A stretch of DNA of 64,000 nt. It comes from CAYZTY01 sp964444665 (lineage in GTDB: Bacteria; Planctomycetota; Phycisphaerae; Sedimentisphaerales; CAYZTY01). Below, one piece after another: positions 8,912 through 15,987 of this stretch (position 1 is the first letter of the stretch; every line of letters begins with the position of its first letter). The stretch is taken from contig CAYUIE010000006.1 of NCBI GenBank assembly GCA_964444665.1, positions 62,001 to 126,000 of the forward strand. Direction: 5' to 3'. Made by a program: the position numbers and the translations under genes. A model generated the notes under the pieces. It worked only from the letters and a program-made list of their open reading frames with translations. It did no database searches and had not been told where the DNA came from.

Positions 8912-9634
8912 CTAAGGAATAAACCGGACTACCGGAACAAAATGCTGCTGCCGCTTTATTTGCTGGTCCCACACAATGATACCAACTCCTTTTATTTTCG
9001 GTTCCGGTTTGATGGACTCTAAATGAAACTCTCTGGGATATTTTATGATAAGCCGGATGCGACTATCTCCATTCAAAATATATTTCAATTGAAATACATA
9101 CAGGCCGGATTCGACCTGTATTAATCCTTCCTGCCGTGCTATTATAGTCAGTCGACTGGTTTCAGGGCTAAGCTGGTCATAGTCTATTGTAATTAAATCG
9201 CTGTCCCCAATCGGCCATTGGTCAAAAGGAATGTCAGAACCATCTTCATCGATTACCGAGAGCACATTACCATTGACCAACATATTGAACGAATTTGCAT
9301 CCGGCCTTTTTCCCGGGACAGACCGACTTAGGTGGGCGATTACATCAAGCTCCCGGCCGAGGATTACAAACGACTCAGAAAGCGTATCAGCCTGTGGCGT
9401 CTCTCTGTAGATTACGTCTTGGCGCAAAACAGACAATTGACCCAATCCTGAATTATCTATGAGAAAATCTTCTGCTGTTTCCTCCAATATATTACCACTT
9501 AAAACCGAACCATCCTTCAAATAGAGGATATCTGCAGCAGCAGTTTGCCCTAAAAATAGTGCAAAGCAAATTAACAGCAAAAACAAATGTACGAATTTAT
9601 ACTGAATTTTATTGCAATATGTCCTGTTTTCCAT
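8912..9634 (-). CDS. Secreted protein of unknown function
   Basis: A 240-residue protein with an N-terminal signal (FVHLFLLLICFALFLGQTAAA, cleavage about residue 35). The start of the mature domain (DILYLKDGSVLSGNILEETAEDFLIDNSGLGQLSVLRQDV) resembles the small beta domains found in many planctomycete secreted proteins, where a strand-turn KDGxxxxGxI motif recurs. The remainder looks like an all-beta fold (TSRLTIIARQEG...YVFQLKYIL). It is last in the line of minus-strand genes from the ECF sigma gene and starts 54 bases after its neighbour ends, so it may belong to that regulon. No enzyme motif seen. Confidence 0.7.
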   Translation of the reverse strand: MENRTYCNKIQYKFVHLFLLLICFALFLGQTAAADILYLKDGSVLSGNILEETAEDFLIDNSGLGQLSVLRQDVIYRETPQADTLSESFVILGRELDVIAHLSRSVPGKRPDANSFNMLVNGNVLSVIDEDGSDIPFDQWPIGDSDLITIDYDQLSPETSRLTIIARQEGLIQVESGLYVFQLKYILNGDSRIRLIIKYPREFHLESIKPEPKIKGVGIIVWDQQIKRQQHFVPVVRFIP

Positions 9635-9688
9635 AGCTCTGCTCCCGATATATTTACACTAAACGTGTTTACCATTATCCTCCAAAGG

Positions 9689-11128
9689 TCATTGAATAAA
9701 GCCGAAGCTTTCGATAATCCTGTCGAAATCCTTTTCCAGAACCTTAAAATCGTCCGGCTCAATACACTGACAAAGAATCAAATAATACTTGCCGTCGCGG
9801 ATAAGCGTAACCTCCTTAACATAAAACTGCCCTAATCCTTCGAGATAATACTTATGAACTGACTCGATTCCCGGCGTTCCACTAATTGTTATATCTTTTC
9901 GTGATGATTCGGAAAAATTCTGAGTTATCTCTTTCACAGCATTGAGTCTTTGTGTAAAGATGTCGTTAAGCTTATCTGTGGGCTTCAACCCTTTCGCCGC
10001 GAGAAGCCTTGCGATAGACCTGCCTTTGATATATTGCATCTCCACTAAATGGGCAGGATTAGGACTGGTGCGAACTTCCCATCCTGCAGGGGCCGCAATG
10101 AAGCAGTTATATTCCTTCGAAGAATAGACTCGGCCGGTCACTGAGCCTTTGGCCTGCTCAGCGGCCACGGCTTCCTGGCGCGTCAGTTCCTCGTCGACAG
10201 GCAACATACTAAGGCTTTTTATGATAGCCTCGAACCGGGGGAGTAATGAGTCAAATTTTTCCGGGCCAATAGCATCACAAACAAAGAAGTAAAGCATCGG
10301 GCTATCCGAGAAATAGGCTCGCATACGTTTGCGTTTCGCAACATCCTTTTCCTTCGGCTCGAATTCCGTGATAAGCTTATAACCTTTCATATCAGCTAAC
10401 GATACGGGGCCCTGTTCATGAATGGCATATTCGACCGACTCTCGCTTCTCCATAGCCGTATCCGCCTCCACTCCCTTTTGTGCCGTTGTGGTATCATCCG
10501 GCCCGAGCTTAAGCGGCAGCTGGACAAGGCCCATCATAACCTTTGATTCGAGGTCGGGGGCCAGTATCGTAATAGATTCCGGCGTCAGACCCCGTAATAA
10601 CCATACCCCCTTCAGCGGAGTCCATCCTTCAGGGATATTCAGAGAAAACTTGCCTTTATTACTTTTATACACACCGGTTTTTACATCGAAGTCATCGGAA
10701 TCCAACTGCTCATAAAAACCGCTGATAAGAAGCTTCTCCTTGTAAGGCTTAAATACATACAAGATATTACTTTCATCCTTTTTTTCGCCTCTTATCTTTA
10801 CATCAGAAACCCAGGCAGCTATTTTCTCCTCATATACAGCAATTCTCTGAATGCTATATTCGATTCCAAACGGCTCTTCTTTTTCAAACTCACGCCGCAA
10901 TCCGTGTTTCAAAAACTCTTTCGGCGGCTCCTCGCAGCCCGGATGAAGAAGCTTTAACATTCCATTAATATCCTTTTGTTTATATCTCGTATTCCAGGAC
11001 TCAATCACATCGCGCACCTTTTGTTCCATTTGCGGTGTAACCTTTTGAGAAGATGCGAATCCTGTCATTGTAAAGATAAAAGCCGCGAAAGTTGTAAAAA
11101 CTAATGCCAAATGTTTAATCCGAAACAT
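9689..11128 (-). CDS. Secreted protein with N-terminal NTF2-like region, function unknown
   Basis: 479 residues with a signal peptide (LALVFTTFAAFIFTMTGFASS). Residues about 30-150 (MEQKVRDVIESWNTRYKQKDINGMLKLLHPGCEE) look like an NTF2/SnoaL-type cone, a fold used for small-molecule binding. Two similar blocks follow, each opening with a phrase of the form xFSLNIPEGWTPL (about 170) or YNCFIAAPAGWEVR (about 345), which recalls PsbP/DUF1795-like domains with a buried Trp. So the layout is probably NTF2-like plus two PsbP-like units; this is a weak fold-level reading. It starts 12 bases after the anti-sigma gene and is almost certainly in its operon, so it may be an output or a sensor of that system. 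Confidence 0.72.
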   Translation of the reverse strand: MFRIKHLALVFTTFAAFIFTMTGFASSQKVTPQMEQKVRDVIESWNTRYKQKDINGMLKLLHPGCEEPPKEFLKHGLRREFEKEEPFGIEYSIQRIAVYEEKIAAWVSDVKIRGEKKDESNILYVFKPYKEKLLISGFYEQLDSDDFDVKTGVYKSNKGKFSLNIPEGWTPLKGVWLLRGLTPESITILAPDLESKVMMGLVQLPLKLGPDDTTTAQKGVEADTAMEKRESVEYAIHEQGPVSLADMKGYKLITEFEPKEKDVAKRKRMRAYFSDSPMLYFFVCDAIGPEKFDSLLPRFEAIIKSLSMLPVDEELTRQEAVAAEQAKGSVTGRVYSSKEYNCFIAAPAGWEVRTSPNPAHLVEMQYIKGRSIARLLAAKGLKPTDKLNDIFTQRLNAVKEITQNFSESSRKDITISGTPGIESVHKYYLEGLGQFYVKEVTLIRDGKYYLILCQCIEPDDFKVLEKDFDRIIESFGFIQ

Positions 11129-11140
11129 AATGTTTCCTCC

Positions 11141-11803
11141 TTACAAACTTTGGTTAATGAAATTTAGTTTTTCCGGTTGAGGTGTTGTTTCAACCGGTAT
11201 AACACCGGGCGCACCTAAAATGATGACAAGAGAAGTCGGAGCAGCTTCAGGGCTTACTCCAAAAAAGTATATCCCTTCTTTACCGCCATATTGAACCTGA
11301 ACAGCTTCAGGTCGAACAGAGACGGGATACGATTTCTGTCTACCTGTATGGGAAAATTCTATTCCCTGAAGAATTGTTTTGTCGGTTTCGGCCACGATAC
11401 TTTCAGAATCCCGGTAGATACTAAGCCTTGTTATATTCAAGAAAAGTGAGACTGCCAGTATGATAAAAACCGCGGCTGCTACACCTACCGGGACTCTGAT
11501 TCGATGGATAACCAAAGCGGGCAGTCGATTCCAGAGGCCGAAACGTCTTGTTTTTTTATCGCTTCCTAATTGAGCAATTTGTGTCATTACACCAGCGGTG
11601 ATATTTCGTTTTAAGTCCGGAACGCTCCACTGATTCAACTGGTCCGACAAGCCTTTTGCCTGCTTGAAGTACTCCCGACACTCGGGGCACTGCTGGATAT
11701 GGTCATACATCAAACCGCTTTTTATCTCTTCCCTGAACTGACGCTCTGACAATCCATCGATGTATTCCTGAACCTGCCGACATAATAGCTTTCTGTGTTC
11801 CAT
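11141..11803 (-). CDS. Zinc-finger anti-sigma factor (membrane-anchored)
   Basis: 220 residues. The N-terminus carries the ZAS-type zinc site HIQQCPECREYF (Hx3CxxC; about residues 30-41), the domain that clamps ECF sigma factors. A single membrane span lies at about 105-125 (VAAAVFIILAVSLFLNI), with a C-terminal extracytoplasmic domain of about 90 residues ending in FINQSL. This is the usual layout for an anti-sigma that holds its partner at the membrane until a signal arrives. It begins 15 bases after the sigma gene stops, so the two are co-expressed. The signal is unknown. Confidence 0.87.
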   Translation of the reverse strand: MEHRKLLCRQVQEYIDGLSERQFREEIKSGLMYDHIQQCPECREYFKQAKGLSDQLNQWSVPDLKRNITAGVMTQIAQLGSDKKTRRFGLWNRLPALVIHRIRVPVGVAAAVFIILAVSLFLNITRLSIYRDSESIVAETDKTILQGIEFSHTGRQKSYPVSVRPEAVQVQYGGKEGIYFFGVSPEAAPTSLVIILGAPGVIPVETTPQPEKLNFINQSL

Positions 11804-11818
11804 TTGAATCGCTCCTGT

Positions 11819-12394
11819 TTATCTAATCTGACCGGTTCCATTGAGAAACTTAATAAGCATTTGCTTTGCACGGGCCACACGCGACTTTGCCGTTCCTTCA
11901 TTGCAGTGCAACACTTGTGCTATCTCGTTATAACCCATCTCCTCATAATATCGTAAAACCAAGGCGCTGCGAAACGGCTCAAACAGCTCTTCCACAGCCA
12001 TTGAAATGCGCGCCGCATTCTCTTTTTGCAGGGTCGTTTGTTGTGGATTAGCCAGTCTCTTATCAGGTAAATCATTCATAGCTTTATCTTTGAATTCTTT
12101 CTTGTAAGCATCCTTCTTTTTCCTGCGCATTAAGTCGATGCAATGATGCCGTGCAATCGTAAACAACCATGTGGAAAAGCAAGCTCCCGGGAGGTGTTTA
12201 AAGTCATTTATGCTCTGATAAACTTTTAAGAAAATTTCCTGCACTATATCTTCCGGCTCCAGGTCAACCGTACCGCAGCCCAGGCGATATACATAAGCAA
12301 ACAGCGGTCGTTCGTATCTCTGGACCAGCTTGGCAAAAGCTGCCACATTTCCATTCTGGCACTCGGAGAGAATTTCTTTTGAGATTTCCTTCAT
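11819..12394 (-). CDS. ECF RNA polymerase sigma factor
   Basis: 191 residues with region 2 (LFAYVYRLGCGTVDLEPEDIVQEIFLKVY, including the conserved DIVQEIFL helix and the FSTWLFTIARHHCIDLMRRKK promoter-melting segment) and region 4 (RSALVLRYYEEMGYNEIAQVLHCNEGTAKSRVARAK), a helix-turn-helix that reads the -35 element. No region 3, so it is an extracytoplasmic-function sigma. First gene of an operon with the anti-sigma factor and one or two secreted proteins. Such sigmas often autoregulate, so the 235-base region upstream (12395-12629) probably holds its own target promoter; I could not identify it by eye. Confidence 0.93.
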   Translation of the reverse strand: MKEISKEILSECQNGNVAAFAKLVQRYERPLFAYVYRLGCGTVDLEPEDIVQEIFLKVYQSINDFKHLPGACFSTWLFTIARHHCIDLMRRKKKDAYKKEFKDKAMNDLPDKRLANPQQTTLQKENAARISMAVEELFEPFRSALVLRYYEEMGYNEIAQVLHCNEGTAKSRVARAKQMLIKFLNGTGQIR

Positions 12395-12629
12395 CTTCCG
12401 CTCAATTTATCAATCAGGCACTCATTAAAGCAAAACGTAAAAGACTCTGAATGGTTCCCGATAAAATAAAATTTTCATGGCTGCCGGCCCCAATATAGAC
12501 CGTTAGAACACGGTTTTCAACACACTTAAACTCAACGCACCTTAGGTTTTCTTATTCGGTCAATATGATGCTATATGCTTCATTCACCAGAACCATCAGA
12601 GAAGAAAGGAGCAGGAGCCAACAGGCTGC

Positions 12630-13157
12630 CTATTTTTCAAACGCCGAGCATACATAGATGAATGCAGGAGGAAAATTGAAGGGCATGAATTTCATTTTGA
12701 CATCCGAAAAATAATTCCTCAGCTCCTTCGTCATCAGGGGGGTATATTGCAATTGTATATACCTCCTCGATTTACTTGCTATATCAAGAATTTTATCCCT
12801 TTTAGACTTTGCAAACAACATAAGCGGCAGGCCGGATACAATACACTCTAAAGAATCGATATACTGCTCACAATTCCCTGCATCATCATTGACTACTTTT
12901 AGTCTGGAGTCATCCATTCCTTGCAGGGATTTACAAAAACTTGGATTTGTCTCAAAACATACTAAATGACCTTCTTCAGGCAACTGCTTCAGAATCTCTA
13001 AAGTTACAGGGCCAATCCCTGGGCCAAATTCGATAATATTAACACTCCCGTTGATTTGATAAGCGATTTCTTTAGCAAGAAACTTAGTGCTTGGAGTAAA
13101 TGTCCCAATCTCATGAGGGTGCTTGAGAAATTCATAAATAAATAACGCACTTATCAT
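12630..13157 (-). CDS. Phospholipid N-methyltransferase-like SAM-dependent enzyme
   Basis: 175 residues of a class I methyltransferase. Motif I is NIIEFGPGIGPVTLEIL (about residues 40-56), with the acidic end of strand 2 at VCFETNPSF; a motif like IVSGLPLMLF (about 107) fits strand 4. The opening FLKHPHEIGTFTPSTKFLA is the signature of the PmtA/COG3963 group, related to rRNA adenine dimethylases, which methylates phosphatidylethanolamine. The protein is shorter than many dimethylases and lacks their C-terminal domain. Substrate is inferred from subfamily likeness only. It stands alone, with 235 bases before the ECF sigma gene start. Confidence 0.72.
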   Translation of the reverse strand: MISALFIYEFLKHPHEIGTFTPSTKFLAKEIAYQINGSVNIIEFGPGIGPVTLEILKQLPEEGHLVCFETNPSFCKSLQGMDDSRLKVVNDDAGNCEQYIDSLECIVSGLPLMLFAKSKRDKILDIASKSRRYIQLQYTPLMTKELRNYFSDVKMKFMPFNFPPAFIYVCSAFEK

Positions 13158-13664
13158 TCTATACCTTTAAAATTTACAAGCGAATTGTTTTCAATAAATC
13201 ACCAATCGAAGCTACCAAAATCCGCTCTTTTATTTCCAGCAACATAATAATAAAAAAGAATCAGCACGTTAAAAACACAACTTTGATATAAAATCTTCGG
13301 TTGTTTTTGCAGGATTGCCCGAGTTATCCCGACGGGCGAGACTAATAGTCCCACCACCCAACCTCCGGCCGCCTGATTTAAAAGTACATAGCCTAAAAAA
13401 CTTTTATCGCTGGAAGATATTGCGTATATGAATCCAGGAAATTTTACTCCCAACTGTGAAGAACACAAAGAGGTTTTTTCAGTGCTTGAACAAAGTTTTT
13501 GGAAATACTTTCAGGCCATATCGTCTTTTCTCGGCAACCTTATCGCTTGTTTTCTCACCACCCCGGGAAAGAAAAAAAGAAAATTATGTTGCACAATCAG
13601 GTCAATGCAACATAATGAAGATTTTAAGAACCTAACGCCAGCCGTGAATAAGGAGAAGTTGGCA
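13158..13664. other. Gap between divergent genes, with a GC hairpin
   Basis: About 500 bases between the methyltransferase (minus) and the Zn-ribbon protein (plus). A 5-bp hairpin, GCCCG (13317-13321) with CGGGC (13333-13337), encloses a GTTATCCCGA loop. An open frame on the plus strand runs from 13428 into the next gene, but its composition (CEEHKEVFSVLEQ...) does not look conserved and I treat it as the 5' leader. A minus-strand frame at 13199-13468 is probably not a gene. Confidence 0.5.
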
Positions 13665-14399
13665 ATGGGCCCCATACTGTACAGTCTTATCAAACTTCAG
13701 AGCGTAGAGAACCGCCTGCGAGCAGTCAAGGCAAAATTGTCCAGATGCAGACGAAACGTCATTCTACAGGAAAATCAGGTAAGAAACCTGCAAAATATCC
13801 TTGAGGCCAAAAAAGAAGAGTTGACGCTAATGCGCGTTCAGGTCGACCGGCTTGAGCTGGAACTAAAGAGCCGGGACGAGACTATAGCGAAACTTCGTGC
13901 AGCGCTGAACATGGCCAAGACGAATAAGGAATACGCAGCGGTCTTGATGCAACTTAATACAAACAAGGCAGATAACGCAAAAATTGAGAATCAGATACTG
14001 GACCTGATGAACAGTATAGATGCGGACAAAGCAGAGTGCACAAACATCCAGTCACAAATCGAGGAACAGAAACAAAAACTGACTCAGGTTCGTGCAGAAG
14101 CTGAAAGTTCTGCAAGCAAGTATGAACTTGAGATGGCTGAGATTCAGGCCGAATGGGAGAAACTGGCCGAGAAGATACCTCCGGAGCCGTTGCGTGTGTT
14201 CAAACGCGTTGCCGAGACGTATGACGGCGAAGCATTGGCCATAGCAGAACGCCAGGACGAGCGAGTCGACGCATATTCCTGCGGTGGGTGTTTTATGGGA
14301 TTGACCATAGAGACCGCGAACATGCTTATGACCAAAGACGATATAATCCGCTGTCCTAATTGTACACGTATCCTCGTTCTTAAGACATCGGAGAGTTGA
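13665..14399 (+). CDS. Coiled-coil protein with C-terminal C4 zinc ribbon (COG1579-like)
   Basis: From the ATG at 13665 (AAGGAG nine bases upstream) the protein is about 244 residues. Residues 5-165 form a long charged coiled coil (QSVENRLRAVKAKLSRCRRN...), and the C-terminus holds a zinc ribbon CGGCFMGL...IIRCPNCTRIL with two CxxC knuckles. This is the COG1579/CdsZ layout; such proteins are proposed to act in RNA or protein quality processes but have no agreed function. The frame extends upstream to 13428, giving up to 323 residues, but that part lacks a good ribosome site. It runs straight into the RNase H-PurN gene four bases later. Confidence 0.82.
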   Translation: MGPILYSLIKLQSVENRLRAVKAKLSRCRRNVILQENQVRNLQNILEAKKEELTLMRVQVDRLELELKSRDETIAKLRAALNMAKTNKEYAAVLMQLNTNKADNAKIENQILDLMNSIDADKAECTNIQSQIEEQKQKLTQVRAEAESSASKYELEMAEIQAEWEKLAEKIPPEPLRVFKRVAETYDGEALAIAERQDERVDAYSCGGCFMGLTIETANMLMTKDDIIRCPNCTRILVLKTSES

Positions 14400-14403
14400 G
14401 CCG

Positions 14404-15465
14404 TTGCCGGAGCAGATAACTATTTATACAGACGGGGGAAGCAGGGGGAATCCCGGACCGTCAGCGGCCGCATATGTTATCTTGGATGAGAGAAACCATC
14501 GGCTCGAAGCACGGGGATTTTATCTGGGTCAGGCCACAAACAACTTTGCGGAATATACCGCCCTGCTGCGGGGACTGCAAAGAGCAAAGCAAATAAAGGC
14601 AAAACGGGTGACGGTACGCAGCGACAGCGAACTGCTTGTCCGGCAGATTAATGGAGAATACAAAGTCAAAAACACCGCCCTTCAAAATCTCCACAGCCAA
14701 AGCCTCACACTTCTCGAGCAGTTTTCAGACTGGCAGGTCAAACATATTGCACGAGAGAAGAACAAGGAAGCAGATAAGTTAGTAAATAGGGCTATCAATT
14801 TGCAAAGAGATACACAGAACGAAGACCAAAAGCCACCGAAGCGAGGCAGACCTTTACGGCTCGGAGTCTTAATAAGCGGCGGGGGAACGACGTTGATGAA
14901 CATCCTCGAATATATCGACACAGGCAAACTAAACGCCAAAGTTGCCGTTGTAATAAGCTCACGCGCAACCGTAAGCGGCGTTGAAAAAGCAAAGAAAGCC
15001 GGGTTAGAAGTGAAAATTGTTCGTAAAAAAGACTACCCCGACATCAATGAATTCAGCAGGCGAATCGAAGAAGAGCTCGATGCTGCGAAAGTCGACCTTG
15101 TCGTCCAGGGCGGCTGGCTCTGCTTGTGGCAGATTCCGAAACAGTACGAGAACCGTGTTATGAACATTCACCCGGCCCTTTTGCCGAGCTTCGGCGGGCA
15201 GGGAATGTGGGGACATCATGTTCACGAAGCGGTCTTAAAAGCAGGATGCAAGGTTAGCGGCTGCACGGTACATTTTTGTACAAACGAATACGACAAGGGA
15301 CCAATAATTGTGCAAAGATGCTGTAAGGTCGAGCAGGGCGACACCGCTGATAGCCTTGCTGCAAGACTTTTCGAACAGGAATGCCTGGCATATCCGGAGG
15401 CAATACAGCTATTCGCCGAGGGCAGAATTTCAGTGCAGGATTATATTACGCAAATAAAAAAATGA
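14404..15465 (+). CDS. RNase HI domain fused to phosphoribosylglycinamide formyltransferase (PurN)
   Basis: A 353-residue two-domain protein. Residues 1-133 are a complete type I RNase H: YTDGGSRGNPGP with Asp10, NNFAEYTALLRGL with Glu50, RSDSELLVRQINGEY with Asp74, and KNKEADKLVNRA with Asp124, the four metal-binding acids. Residues about 151-350 are PurN: GVLISGGGTTLMNILEYI (nucleotide loop), NIHPALLPSF with the catalytic Asn and His, and GCTVHFC...EYDKGPIIVQ with the catalytic Asp. PurN transfers formyl from 10-formyl-THF to GAR in purine synthesis. The start is TTG at 14404, four bases after the upstream stop. Both active sites look intact, so this is a real fusion and not a decayed gene. 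A frameshift joining two genes is unlikely because a smooth linker (NEDQKPPKRGRP) connects them. Confidence 0.88.
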   Translation: MPEQITIYTDGGSRGNPGPSAAAYVILDERNHRLEARGFYLGQATNNFAEYTALLRGLQRAKQIKAKRVTVRSDSELLVRQINGEYKVKNTALQNLHSQSLTLLEQFSDWQVKHIAREKNKEADKLVNRAINLQRDTQNEDQKPPKRGRPLRLGVLISGGGTTLMNILEYIDTGKLNAKVAVVISSRATVSGVEKAKKAGLEVKIVRKKDYPDINEFSRRIEEELDAAKVDLVVQGGWLCLWQIPKQYENRVMNIHPALLPSFGGQGMWGHHVHEAVLKAGCKVSGCTVHFCTNEYDKGPIIVQRCCKVEQGDTADSLAARLFEQECLAYPEAIQLFAEGRISVQDYITQIKK

Positions 15466-15487
15466 AAAGCGTTTAAGACGTGAGCCG

Positions 15488-15928
15488 ATGAATAAACGAC
15501 AGAAATCATTGGTGCTGAATATTATCCTGGTATTGGCGATTACGACGGCGTTCATCGTGCTAATGATTAACGTCAAAGACCTGCTTAATAAAAAAGAGGC
15601 GATGCGGGCAATGCAAATAGTCGGACAGGAGGTGCTGAGTTATCGTAAACAATATGGCTCTCTGCCGCCGGAGTCATACCTTGCTCGCCTTAAAGAACAA
15701 TTCGTACGTCTGGGTAAATTACATTATCGTGCGCAGTGGATCGGCTTCGATTCGGAGCCGAATACGATACTTGCATACACTAAACACGATTTTCACTCGT
15801 TAGCGGCAAGTGAAGGTTATGTTGTTCTTCGCCTGGATGGCCGAGTTGAGTGGATGGACACAAAGCAGTTCGAAACACTACTTACAAAACATCAAACCTC
15901 GGGGGAACTCGATATCTTACAGGAATAA
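15488..15928 (+). CDS. Small membrane-anchored protein, pseudopilin-like N-terminus
   Basis: 146 residues. An N-terminal span (LVLNIILVLAITTAFIVLMI, residues 7-26) is followed by a helical stem (LLNKKEAMRAMQIVGQEVLSYRKQYGSLPPES), and then a beta-rich domain with SEPNTILAYTKHDFHSLAASEGYVVLRLDGRVEWM. The 'helix, YRKQYGSLPPES' and 'GYVVLRLDGRVEWM' phrases resemble type II secretion pseudopilin-like proteins common in planctomycetes, but no prepilin peptidase site is visible. It follows the fusion gene by 22 bases and may be in the same transcript. Function unknown. Confidence 0.65.
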   Translation: MNKRQKSLVLNIILVLAITTAFIVLMINVKDLLNKKEAMRAMQIVGQEVLSYRKQYGSLPPESYLARLKEQFVRLGKLHYRAQWIGFDSEPNTILAYTKHDFHSLAASEGYVVLRLDGRVEWMDTKQFETLLTKHQTSGELDILQE

Positions 15929-15987
15929 CTATCTATGAGGATAGCTCCTCAGGAGGAAACCTTCAAAGACGAAACAGGAAAATTCAG

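Noticed and set aside
13199..13468. An 89-codon minus-strand frame between two divergent genes.
   Set aside because: Low complexity, runs across a hairpin, and overlaps the leader of the Zn-ribbon gene.
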